This document shows positions 37,452-49,500 of a stretch of 64,000 bases of DNA, in pieces. Location: NCBI GenBank assembly GCA_013365325.1, contig JABVXV010000010.1:124001-188000 (forward strand). Direction: 5' to 3'. Made by a program: the position numbers and the translations under genes. How positions within the stretch are numbered: the first letter of the stretch is position 1; each line of letters starts with the position of its first letter. A model generated the notes under the pieces. The model was not told where the DNA came from. It did no database searches and was given only the letters and a program-made list of their open reading frames with translations. This DNA is from Dipetalonema caudispina. Lineage: Eukaryota; Nematoda; Chromadorea; Rhabditida; Onchocercidae.

Positions 37452-37908
37452 TCACAAAAGTATCATCGTTTGATGAAGGGAGATGGGGTTAAGCATTGTC
37501 TCATGCTTCAGTACACTATGATGAACCTTCTGCAGTTCTAGAAAGATTTCTTTTTGAATTCCATACGACGAATTAGGGACAACGAACAGATCCTGTTATT
37601 ATACACCTGACTTGCGTGATTATCATTCTTCACGTTACTTGAAAGGGAAGAAAGCGTCTCAATGAATCGATCGGACGTTGTCAAATAAAAGAAGTCCCAA
37701 ATTCTGATTTGTAATGATTCAACACATAAATGATTACACGTCTCCTTGTTCGAGATGAAATTCAATCAGTTCATATCCGGCTGCGCGTTGAGCCTGCGGG
37801 CCGTAAAAAGTTCCATGCTTGTTTGCAACTTGCTGCATGCCAGAAATGAAAGTTGGTGGGATCGGGTTGGCCGGACGGATTGGATATTGTTCTTCTGCGG
37901 TAGGTTCT
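37452..37908 (-). CDS. Candidate minus-strand gene, head-to-head with the hexosaminidase
   Basis: Exon 37908-37740 follows a good AACATTTCAG acceptor; exon 37592-37452 follows GTGTATAATAACAG and ends in TGA. They join in phase 0 across a GTGTAA donor. Exon one includes EPTAEEQYPIRPANPIPP, GMQQVANKHGTFYGPQ and RAAGYELIEFHLEQGD; exon two includes DLFVVPNSSYGIQKEIFLEL and ends SLHQTMILL. GC content and amino-acid composition are clearly above local background. If unspliced, the protein would end two codons later (GDV-stop). The first in-frame ATG is inside exon one (MQQVANK), so an upstream exon or an internal start is needed. No family is recognised. Confidence 0.42.
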
Positions 37909-37974
37909 CTGAAATGTTATTATCAGAATTCATTCAGGAATATATGATTAGTGCTATCTTCCTGTGGGTTTTGG

Positions 37975-37984
37975 ATTATTTCAG
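37975..37984 (+). promoter_or_regulatory. Splice acceptor just before the hexosaminidase start codon
   Basis: ATTATTTCAG ends three bases before the ATG at 37988, consistent with trans-splicing. A second acceptor facing the other way lies about 65 bp upstream (37909-37918). Confidence 0.5.
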
Positions 37985-37987
37985 AAA

Positions 37988-40900
37988 ATGTTACGAAGGT
38001 CGGTTCGGCGATTTGCGCTGTCGATATCGTTGTTAACGGTGATTTACACAGCCACAATCTTTATTATGGACTATCAGGCAAGCTTTTTCTCTCGAGTGAT
38101 ACCCTGAATTATTTGGCTGACGGCTTTTTCACTGTACGATCTCATAGGATGTTAGGATGTGCATTGCGTTAAATGATTAGGCAAGATAGTCACATGAATT
38201 ATGTTGAAAGTGTTTCAAGAGAATAGCATGGAAGAGAACGAGTTGGTGAGGATGTTAAGCCACACTTAAGTAAGACGTAAGCATCAGTATAAAAGAGCAA
38301 ACTTGATATATTACAAGGATGCGCCATTTCATTTTGGATGTAGAAATAAATTGCTTTTTAGAACGGATCGCGAATGCATCGTAATGTGTCGCGTAAAGCT
38401 CAGCCGGGAATGAAAGTTAATGAAGTAAAGGTTATTGATTCAGTTTTCGCCAGCTTTTGCACTTTTCCGTGGGATTAGTAACGGGAAGGGAAGGGAAATC
38501 GATAGTATCTCAAAAGTCCCAATATTCAACTTTATCATTTTTCGTTGTTTGTTGTTACCATAATTTGCTACACCATCGAATTTTGTGGGATTTATTCTCC
38601 ATATCATTATTGTAATCATCATTTTTTGTAATTCAGAGAAACAGTCTAGAGAATTTGGAAGGGCTTGTCGCTGATCGGGATTATGTCTTCCAGAAAGTAT
38701 TACAATTGCCATCATCCTCGCAAAATTACTTTATTGCACGTAAGTTTCAGAGGACTTCTTACTTAGAGTTTTTTCCTTTGTTTAATTTTGGACGTCCTTG
38801 TAATATAAGGTGTCTAATGAATTAGTTAAGCCAATAAAACAAAGGAAATGATGACGCCTTTGATTTGTGAATTCTTGTTATTATAAACTATGAATTAATT
38901 TTGTTTCTATAGATTCTGTTATGTTTATTGGAGGAAAGTAAACTATACTTCTTACAGCAAATCGTATTTTTCATTTGGATTTGAAAGGCGCAGCACCAAA
39001 AATGGACTATTTATTGAAGCTTGTTCCATTCATCAAGCAAATTGGAGCAACAGGAATAATGATCGAATATGAAGACATGTTTCCATTTACAGGTTTGTTT
39101 TTTTTTTTTTTCTGTTCAACTTTTTTGAACATTATACTGTGAAATTTTTTCGTACCAATACTTTCTCATCGCAGCAATAAATTTTGTTAAATTCGATTCG
39201 TCGTTTATCAGTTTTATCATTATAATCTTAAGTGCTTCAGTAGGCCATCCTGCATTTTGTCGATCATCTCCTCCATATATAAAAGACTTTATTTCCATTT
39301 ATTCATGAATTTTAAAGGTAAATTAAGTGGGGTAAAAGCTGGCAATGCATACACTTTGGATGAATTGCGTCATTTTCTTAGTGCAATCCAGACACATAAT
39401 TTGGACATTATACCTCTTGTGCAAACAGTAGGTCATCTGGAATACATATTAAAATATCCTAACTTCTCCAAATATCGCGAGGAAGAACGATATCCACAGG
39501 TATGGCTTACAGTTTAGGTTTATTGGGATTTTTGTAGTTTATTGGAGTTCTCCTTGTAGTATGTAATTCCAAGGCATATTATATTTTTGTTTTTCACGGC
39601 TAGTTTTTAGTGCCGTTTCCATAACTAAATTTAGGTGATTTGCTTGACGGATGAAGAAGCAGTTGATTTGGTTCAGGAAGCGCTAAGACAAATATTGAAT
39701 CTGCATAAAGATTTTGCCCTGAAATATTTCCACATTGGAGCAGATGAGGTTTTTCAGGTTTGTTTTATTACAACTGAGATTGCTTACATCTTTCGCACAG
39801 CTGAATCTTGTGAACGGCGTAGTATTGAGCCTCGGCACAAGATTTTTATAGACACTTTCATTCGATTGTTGATTGTGTTGGTAGCTAGTGATAACAGGTA
39901 GTGATATTATAAAAGTATTCGATGTAATCCATGACTGTCACTTTATGTTAGATCGGTCGGTGTGAAAAGGATAGAAGTTACATGATAAGCAACAATGTTG
40001 ATACTGAGTTCTTGCTGCTCAAACACATTGCGAGAATAGCGAAGTTTGTTAAGGTTTGTGTTTTTCTGGAACTAATTTTTCTTCGTTTCTCAAATTGTCT
40101 TTACCCTCTTACCCAGCATATTGATTGCTTCGGGAAGCAGCTTTTCCTTGTTTGTTGTTAATCTATAATCTAATGAATTTTAGGCTCAAGTTCCAAGGAA
40201 GAAAGTGAATGTTTTGATTTGGCATGATATGCTAGTAAATTTACAAACACAAAATGTCTTGAAGCATGGGTAAGTATTTCTCATTTGGTTTATTGATAGA
40301 TGCCTTAAATGTCTTCATACAAATTCCATATTTTCAGTAATGGTACTGCGGGTTATTTTACTAGTTACTATGATTTTAAAAACTTTTTTCGCTTCGAAAT
40401 ATACACCACTGTCCATTGAAATAAGAAGAAAGCTTTTATCCCAAACTTCATTGTTTCTCAAATAACAGTATAATTCAATTTTTAACGAATAACAAATATG
40501 TAATTCCAACAAATATTGATAAGCGTTTGAAGTTGCTGCATCATTTTGTCAGTCTCAATATTTTTAGTTTGAGTAAATTGGTCGAACCAGTAGTATGGAA
40601 TTATATGGAAAATTTGGATGACCAGTTGTTACCTGATTTTTGGCAGCGATTATCTTCAATGTTTTCATACGTCTGGGGAGCTTCTGCTTACAAAGTTGAG
40701 TTTTTAAAAGTACAGAGTGTTGTAAATTTATGTTTTATAACGAATAATTCTCTGTTTTAGAGATGTTTTTGTATGGTGTAAATTGTGCTCATTTTAGGTG
40801 CTGATGGTCCAGATCAATATGCTTCTAATGTTCAGCATTACTTGAATAATCATATAAGTTGGCTGAAACAAATGAATGAACATCATTCCAAATTCAAGCA

Positions 40901-42495
40901 GTTTCGAGGTATCATTGTAACCGGTTGGCAAAGGTTAAGCTTTTTCAGTTACATGCATTATACTACTTCAATGGAAACATTTATTATAGCAAAATATATA
41001 TGACAGTTATGCATTGAAACGTTACTGTAAAAAAAACCCATGGTTATTATTCGCATTTTTTATGCAAAATTACTGATCCTAAACCTTCTACTGTTGCTTA
41101 TACTGATAATTGCTACGTTTCTGTATAAAAAAATGGTCGAGTAGGTGGAGTAGGTGACTTTACTAGCCAAAACAAGTACTTTCGAGGTCAGTGTTTCACT
41201 TCCACAGTAATGCCTTATACTACATTTTTATACAACTATAAAATATTTTTATCGCATGTTTTTTCCAAGTTATCCAAAATGAACTTTTGCATTTTTAAAT
41301 GGTTAATCATTTCCAGATTTGACCACTTTGCTATTATATGCGAAGTTATACCAGTTGGTCTTCTTTCTGCTGCTGTAAACATGGCTGTTTTAAAAAGTGG
41401 CCAGTACGGTTCTGAGGGTGAGAATTTTGATTTGATTGATGGAAAATTTTAATTGGAAATTACTTCCATTCATTTCTCTGAATTATACATCCTTTATTTT
41501 TATGTTCTGGAAAATATTTAGCTTACTTAAATCATGTTATAATAATTTAGCAACTTCCTCTACCGGTTTTCACTTCAATGAAAGCTGCTTCTCTCCTATG
41601 ATCAGCGTGCGTTTGTGTTGTCCATACTCGTAAAACATTAATCTTATTTTTAAAAGTTTGTAAAAAGTTAACTAAATTCGAAATTTAGTGATGCGGTCAG
41701 TTTCACAATTGTTGAAGTGCTCTTCGGTATTATATTTCGACAAAAATTCATCTCCTTTCATACCGCAGTGTAACTTTCCTGGTACCGGTATTTTCAGTTC
41801 TTTCAAATGTTGTTTAAAGCAGTTTTTGAATTATATTTCGCAAACTTAGATTTGGAAATTTCCTAAAATTATTACTTGATTTACGAATAAGAAATCAAAA
41901 CACCACAAATAATGCAGATATGAGCATTTGAGAATCTGAATTTTTATATCTTATTTGTATGTTATGAATAAAACTCACTTATAATATTTTTTAGGTGTAC
42001 ATGTTTTCCACGCTGTCCAAACGTTGCATTCTATAATTAATTCAGTTGAAGAACAAGTTTTCAATGATTATCAGGTTCGTTTTTAGTTTGAAAAGCTAAG
42101 CTCAATGTGAAGTCAAATATTGTTTTTAAGGTTCGTGGGTGGATAGCAAGATTCAACGAAAAACACTTATACACACAAGCTTGGTATCTTGATCAAGTGT
42201 TGTACAAAGTCAAGTCGTTCCTTCGTGAAATGGAGGTTTGCGAGCAGAATATCAGGTAAGTTAACTTGGTTTTTATCTTCTAATTATGTAGTAAACTTGC
42301 TGAAGCACGTGATTGAAGATGAACTTTTTTAGGGCTGAAATGCAAACCGTTTTCTACAATGATACAGTAGCTGAATTCGTTTACGTGTACGTAAAGCCAA
42401 CACTGAAACGTCTAGAAGAATTATCACAGCGCATAGATAAGCTTTCGGAGCTGCGTGTCTTCCCGAGACGACCTTTCGCCGTGCAGGAATTTTAA
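37988..42495 (+). CDS. GH20 beta-hexosaminidase, HEXD-like, type II membrane
   Basis: Fourteen exons: 37988-38095, 38362-38430, 38637-38739, 38958-39092, 39318-39499, 39635-39757, 39952-40053, 40184-40269, 40568-40694, 40798-40933, 41317-41417, 41995-42074, 42131-42255 and 42333-42495, about 546 aa. Exon 1 is an N-terminal anchor with basic flank (MLRRSVRRFALSISLLTVIY). The catalytic domain shows HLDLKGAAPK, IEYEDMFPF, PLVQTVGHLEYILK, the catalytic Asp-Glu pair in HIGADEVFQIGRC, LIWHDML, VWGASAYK and VTGWQRFDHF. These match the HEXD/C. elegans HEX-2 to HEX-5 branch, which removes terminal N-acetylhexosamine, in nematodes mainly from N-glycans in the Golgi. All phases agree except exon 9 to 10, where family alignment needs a Gly codon split across a non-GT/AG border. 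Confidence 0.92.
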
Positions 42496-45304
42496 GTTGG
42501 CCAGATGTCTGCTAGCTAGCAGTCAAATTTTTTTTATTTTCAGATGCGGGTACAGTGTGCTTTCATTTATTTATTTTTGAATTCATAATAATTCATTGTT
42601 TTACAGCAAATCAAGTTAGATATTATATCTGTTACTTTATGAAGCATGAGTCGGAAGTTTTAGACTAACAGTCTCTTTGTTTGGATCTTAAGCAAGAATC
42701 TGGAGTCGATTTAATATTTTCAGCATTATTTTTGGAGTAATTCTAGTTTTTTAAGGTGTATAGGAGCACACTGCGCACAGTTATCAGTCTTCTGAGCTTA
42801 TTAAAAAATTCATTGCATTCTATCAGATGCATTGACAATAATCATGATCAATTTTTGAAGAATTTTTATTCGTTCTCCAAGATTTACATTTTCTCAGTTA
42901 CACTGAAAAGCCGAAATTATTTTAGATATATCGGTCGCTTCCTGGATAATCCTTTTCCTCATTATCTAAGTATTTCTTTTGAATTTCTGCGCATTTACAT
43001 GATATCTTGTTTTAAAAGGCATTTTTTTTCTGTTGCATAGCTTACTAATTTACTACTTTTTTTTATTTTTTCTTTTCCAAAGTTTTTGGTATAACTAATT
43101 ATACAATTATTATGTATGAGTTGCAATTCATGTAGAGAAATTTTCAAATATTCATTGCATTATCTTGTTTCTTTAGAAGTATCACTTAAATTTGCACAAC
43201 AGCGAATGCTAGTTTCAAGTAAAATTTTAAATTTGATTTTTCCAAGATTCTTCCAGCTAAGTACGTAGCGCATCTAACAGTGCTCATGAAATGTCTACGT
43301 GTCATTTATGCATGCTTCTTGAACAAGAATACTGTTGATAGTTGTACAATTTTTGCAAATATGAGAGATTGACGCTTGCTTTTATGTTTGGTATTTCTTT
43401 TTTATTCTATGCATGCTCATTTTAATGCATTTCAGAAGAACAAAATTTGTTTTTGACGTCGTTCAATTATCTTTTTTTAAACTACTTATGCGATATTTTG
43501 CTATAATAGTAATTGCGTTTTGCATTGTTTGTTGAACGCGTTTTTCAAATTTGTTGGTGGATGGAAGTTGGTGGTAGATCAAATGAATAATGATCCTGGT
43601 TTGTTTGTGTAATTAAAGCGGTGGTCCTAAATTACTTCTTAGTTGAGTGCATTTCAACTGAGCAGTATTTCCTTTCTTGCAATATATTGTTTCGTTCGTA
43701 TTCATATACATTTAAATTATATTTTATTTAATAATTCTCTTTTCGAATTTTCTCATGAGACCGGTGGATATATAATGCTAGCTAGTGCGGTACTTGTTAA
43801 TTTAGCTTTAGAATACTGAAAGAAAGATATTCTTTCGCAAGTAAATTCTATTATCATACATCAGTCTGTGCTTCCTTCGGCCTTTTTTAGACATTGGTCT
43901 GTAATTGTGTATATTTTTTTTTATAAAATTCCTGTTAAGTGAACATTTATGTCTGTGCATGCAGCTGTTAACTCAGTTTTTTTTTATCTAAGTCAAAATA
44001 TGATCAGTGATCTTATTACCAACAGAAAAATACGTGTTTATTTTCTATTGAAATAGATAAAGTATGCAATTTTTATAAATCTAAACATTTAAAGGTTATT
44101 TAAATGGTAGGATTTCGTAGGTTTTGTGCATGCCTGTTCGGTATGTAACATCCTTATCGTGCAGAAATAACGCATCATTTTTGATATGTCATAATAGTAA
44201 TACATTTATTCGTTGTTAATGACATTATTGTGGCAGATTTATTTTTAGAGTTTTTAAGAATTTGTTATTTCTGTTCCCATTATCTTGATTTTGCATTCAG
44301 TGATGAACAGTTGCATTTTTCCATTCTTCCTTAATCAGATGTGATTACTTTTGAAATCCGCTAAAGATTATGGCCATTTTGAATTCCTTCCATAAGATAT
44401 TTATTATATATATTCCCTTATCATTTTTATCCTTTATTCGTTGTTCTCTATGGTGTGCAGCTTTATGATGTCTGTGCCATATGGTCAGCAGTGCTTTTCA
44501 GTTTTTAGAGGTAGTAGTGAATGTTGCCCATTCCCCCATTTTTTTTCCGTTTCCAAGACGAGCGAACTTTCAAGATTATTGATAAACATTGCTAGTATCA
44601 CTCGGATGTAGTTACATTCAAATACAGCATCGATAACGATTGACCTCAGTAAGCTAGACATTATATTTTCTTTGTTTTTGTACATTAGCTTATCTGATTA
44701 TGTCATGTGTCTGTGATATTATTGTTTCTTGTTTTATTAGTTCTTCGTTACAGTTACTGTTTTATAAGAATTATATCGTGGTTTTTCTATTTCGTAAGAT
44801 TTGCTTTATACTTGATTTGATTTATGGTGTTTGTTTTTATGCAGTTTGTTTGTGGCCGGCAAAAGAATCAAGATAGCAATAAAGTTTGGTGTTCATTTTA
44901 ATCTGAATTTTGTAATATTCAAAAAAGCATGGGTTTCTAACGTGATGGAAAAGTTGAGAAATATTGCCGTACAACATCATTCTTAGCGTAGTGTATATTG
45001 TTCGGGTCACAAGAGATAAGCTTGTTATTTGACATATATTAAAGGAGAACAACTTGACGCATAACATGAGTTTAGAACGGGCCTCGTATTTAAGGTCATT
45101 AATAATCAAATTACTTCGTCAAGAAGTCTGACTTAAAGCATGGCCACTAAATTTAATAAAGCATAATATGTTCAAATGCAACGCGTTGTTAATGGAAGAG
45201 AATATATAAGCCTGGAATTTTCCGTAAAAATGCACTGAAAGCCGTTTTTGATAGGAATTTATTATATCATGCTAAGTTTATTGAAGAATGAAGTTTTTCG
45301 CTTT
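42496..45304. other. Intergenic region, T-rich on the plus strand
   Basis: No supported exons. Minus-strand open stretches near 44486-44690 and 44837-45109 have mixed composition and no convincing splice context. Confidence 0.55.
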
Positions 45305-46519
45305 TCAATAGTAACGACCGTAAAGTGTAGTAATTTCTGGTGCGTAGTTTCTCGTGCGGAAGGGAGTATAAAGATAGCGTGGATAGTCGTCGTAGTAAGT
45401 GAAGTATCTCCGGTAGTAGGATGGTGAGTTGTAGTCGTACCTGAAGATTTCGATTGGTAAAAACTAGTGAATTTATTATACTGATCGGAATATTTCAATT
45501 ACTAGTCGTTTCAGTAATAGCTAGTACGCGAACTCATACTACCTCTCTGTCATAAACCATTTCTGGTAAATGGTGTTAGATGACATGGGCATTTCTTCCG
45601 TTATGATTCATTTTTTACTGATGGTTGTTCGTGCAACGACAATTTACCGTTTCCATTATATTGGAATATATTCAGTTCTTTCAGAATCCTTCTGTAACTA
45701 ATGGACCGTTGAATGCACATGATTATTCCGTTACCTTTTAAAATTAAAAACTACAATAATTTCGTTAATATTAAAATTACCAAAATCCTCTATGTTTTGC
45801 CCATGCGGTATATGGACCACTCCAGTAATGCGGATTGGGCATTATATCCGGATGATAATAACGACGTGGATAGTAAGAACTTTTATAAAGTGGTCTGAAT
45901 CCACTGTAACGATCATGCCAAAAATCGTCATACTGAAACAATTTCAGTAGTATATTGATGCAGAAAAATTCCTTATGGATTTGCTCATGTTAAATTTAAC
46001 TGCAGTCAGAATTTTTGATCTCACCAAATCATAATCAGGCCAGAACGTATAGCCCCATTGAGGCTTATATTTGCTGCTTTTTCTTACATAATTCACAAGA
46101 TCTGGCACTGATTTTGCGCGCGTTACCTGCAAAATGAGAATCGGTGAATTTCAATAGACATCTGATTGCTTTAGTAGACCAAAAAATTGTACAATGAGCC
46201 AACGATCTAATGATTAAACTTTCAAAAGAAGCATTTTTCGGTCAGTTCCATTTGGCAAAATAAAATGCTCTTTCAAATATTTCCTTATTCTGTAATTCAA
46301 CAACTATCAGAATGCAAAAAAAAAAAAAAAAAAAAAAAAAAGGTAGAAGGAAAAATTACCAATATTCTGGGACGATGTGAGTGAAGAAGTGTTGTGGATT
46401 GTGCCCGCGATAAACCATAACTGTAATCGCCCATCGTTTCGATGTCGGAAGTAAGATTCGATCGTAAGGACTCCACTTTCTTAGCGTTATTGAGCGATCT
46501 TAGGCTACCACTTATTATC
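45305..46519 (-). CDS. Tyr/Arg/Pro-rich protein of unknown function
   Basis: Four minus-strand exons join in consistent phase: 46519-46360 (5' border uncertain), 46126-46025, 45932-45781 and 45440-45305 (stop 45305-45307). Sequence includes SLRSLNNAKKVESLRSNL, MGDYSYGLSRAQ, TRAKSVPDLVNYVRKSSKYK, PQWGYTFWPDYDL, HDRYSGFRPLYKSSYYPRRY, PHYWSGPYTAWAKHRGFW and a tail of YYRRYFTYYDDYPRYLY and TTLYGRYY. No signal peptide is visible. The aromatic, basic, proline-spaced C-terminal half resembles low-complexity structural proteins, for example muscle thick-filament-associated ones, but no family is recognised. A 5' exon may lie at 46730-46580 (MGKQERMHLSISFIQSNKHK), joining through a phase 2 GTACAC donor and a GGCGGCAG acceptor. 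An ATG within the first listed exon (MGDYSYG) is an alternative start. Confidence 0.7.
46316..46341. repeat. A26 homopolymer
   Basis: Lies in the intron between the first two modelled exons of the minus-strand Tyr-rich gene, where it reads as a T-run close to the donor. Confidence 0.9.
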
Positions 46520-49500
46520 CTGCCGCCAACTTTTAACTCATTTTTTCATGAAAAGCAAAGACTTTTGTTGCTGTCTCTGTGTGTACTCTCTGTATTTTCC
46601 TACACTTTTTAGTTCATCCGATTTGTGTTTGTTGGACTGGATGAATGAAATCGACAGATGCATTCTTTCCTGTTTTCCCATCCTAAAGCTAAATATATAT
46701 GTGTGGTATGTTTCTCGTGAAGTTTTCATCTTAGGTCGTAGAAATTACGAGAATTGCACTGAACCGAAATAGCTATCTCTTTTTCTTTAACTTTTGTTGA
46801 ATGAAAGATTCATTATGCCTGTTAAAACTGTGGGACTAATGCAATGAATGTAATGGAGAAGTCCGACAACAATCCTGAAGTTAGACGGATCTCAAACACT
46901 TCATTTATCCATTGCTTAAGAATTGATAAAACATTTTGCACTTTATTCAAAAATAAAAGATAAAAGTTATCGATTATTGCAAAATTAAACATTTCAGTCA
47001 ATTTTCACTTCTTGAAATAATCCTGAATGATGAAGTATCAAATATTGGCAAGTGAAATGAGCAAAATATCAGAAATTCGTTCTGGATATTCTGTTGCTCA
47101 ATTATGAAATATCAAGGAGAATGACTTCTTTCTTTCATTATTTTTGATTTATGATATCGATTTGTTTGTCGATATAAATTGTTCTAATGATAGCATTTTG
47201 CGAAATTTTCAAACTTGTGAATATTAGAGTCACAACATTGATAAGAGGCACAAATTTCTGGTAATTGGACGTTATCTCATTTAAATTTTATTTGCAAAAA
47301 AAGTAGGAATGCTGAAAGGAAATAATGAAGATGGATAAGAAAGGAACATCTACTCAGTTTTAGCAACGAATAATATCACGAAGCATTGCCAAGGATTGTC
47401 ATGAATCTTGAATATGTCTTATATTCATCCGTTAATTTAGAAAAGTTTTATTTAGTCCCGAAATTTCCACTTTTTTCGCTCAGTAAGTAATTTTAAAATT
47501 TAAGTTTAAATTCAGCAAACCAAACTAATTTTTCATTTCAAGACAATTAGGCGGTGGTTTTACTTTTGAGAAAAACTGGAACCAAAGGTAATGTTGAATC
47601 TTTCATTAAAATATTAAATCGCTTTTTCTTAAGTTATTTGATACAAGATCTGTATTTTAACTTCTTTGTTGATTTGTTGCAATTCAAGTTCAAAAATTTA
47701 AGCCAGCTAGGGTCGTAATTTTGGATTGCTAACCATCGCGATCTTTTGAATGCCATTTCACCAGTGATAAATGCAGTTTAATCTGATTTATCGATTGTTA
47801 GTAAAATGTAGTATTAGCTTGACGAACTGCGGCAACAATTTGATCATTCAATCATGATTTAACTGATCAAGTTACTACTCGAGAAAAACCTGAAGAAATT
47901 TCCTTTTTTAAAATTTCTACAAGGACTTTTGAGAAAATTTTTTCATCGACATTATCGAGTATCATTCAATGAGTGATGATGGAATTCTTGATACCTGGCT
48001 CCATTTTACACCTTTTAATTAGTGTAAAGTTATTCTATCCTTCTCGTGACAGGTTTGTCGTTTTACTGCTAACACTGAAGAAGTATGAGCTATGTAAATT
48101 CATTACTTTGTATTGGCGTTAATGGCAGCCGCAGATTACAGTTTTGGACAAAATCAGGATATGTGGGAGAAACTATCAAAATTGTATGCAAATAATAAAG
48201 CTTAGAAATATTCAAGAGTTTTTTAAAGTATAAACACATAATTTGTTAACTAATTTAGACTTTTTCTGTGGATGCTTGTAGCAAATGAAAGCAACGATCA
48301 TGAAATCAGCACAATATTCATAAATATATTTTTTGATAAAATTTCGAAATTACATCGAAATATCCCAATGGTTTTGGAAATTATTTTCAATGTCATTTTT
48401 CTATTCTGCAGCAAAAACAAGAGCTGAATTCATTGAGGTTAGTTACAATATGCTAAAATAGCAGGATTACATCTTTTTGATGTTGAAATTTACATTGAAA
48501 ATTTAACTTCCCTGATATTGTAAATTTGTTAGAAATTTAAAAATTCCCACAAATTTTCGGATTGAAATTTGAGAAGTAATAACAAGGCGGAAAATTACCC
48601 TTAAATGCTAGAAATTCCAAAGTATTTATCACAGTCACTGGATTTTGATAAAGCGCATTTCCTAGAAATCATTCCATTGCTTGCTGGACATATGAAACTT
48701 AATTCCTATGTTGATTAAGAGTGACGATGGATTTAAGAGTACTTGTTGTTTCATACTGTAATAGATTACTGAAGATGTACTGCTTCATTTTAATCCTCAT
48801 TTATCGTCTTGTGTTTTTTCGATAATAATAAAGTTATGTTGGAGTTTAATTGAAACAATTTAAAATTTATGGTTTAAAGTGGCAATTACTTTTGTACCGA
48901 TCTAATATATATGTGTTTTGTGCCATACTCTAGGTCTTATATCGTCTGATAAACTTCATTAGGTGTTATAAAAATTTTGGCAAACATCAGCAAAGTGACG
49001 AAAATGATCATCAAAGCACTGAATTCGTGATATTGCTAGATAGAAAAACAAAAAGAAAGCACTAGGACGAGCGTAGAACAGTTAGCACATGGTTAATAGA
49101 TACTTTTTGAAATGTGTGAACTTTTCAATTAAACAACAAAAATAAAAACATAAAACAGTTTTCTGATGAATTGATTTCTCCTATAGAGTAATAACTTACC
49201 ACTATCTGGAAATGTCACTTTCAGAATGATGAATAAAAATGGTAGGGTTTTTATTAACATTCATATACGTAGAGACAGTAGATCCATAATAATTTATTTA
49301 AAATGGAATACCCAGATCCGAATGATATCATTGATTAAATTAAATTTGTTGTAATCTTTTGCATTTCCTTACAATATTGAAAGAAAGTTGAAGTACTATA
49401 AAAAATCTTAAATTGATGAAGAAAATATGCAACAAAAGATGAAACAGCTGCAAAATGAGCAAAGAGACTGTAAAAATATGCGCCTATTTTTACATTTATT

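Noticed and set aside
37995..38103. Minus-strand exon antisense to hexosaminidase exon 1 that would extend the 37452-37908 gene, plus a signal-peptide-like minus exon at 38332-38266.
   Set aside because: Phases agree, but the exon holds an in-frame stop and overlaps a well-supported plus-strand exon.
37951..38172. Plus-strand frame overlapping hexosaminidase exon 1 (VGSAICAVDIVVNGDL...).
   Set aside because: The other plus frame supplies the expected membrane anchor and joins exons 2 and 3 in phase; this one does not.
39758..39901. Continuation of the hexosaminidase frame after HIGADEVFQ, including ESCERRSIEPRH.
   Set aside because: Splicing from 39757 to 39952 gives IGRC directly after VFQ, matching the family. 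The read-through lacks family similarity.
48085..48205. 36-codon plus stretch with RRLQFWTKSG, faintly like an eIF4E strand.
   Set aside because: No other eIF4E blocks nearby and no splice context; likely chance.
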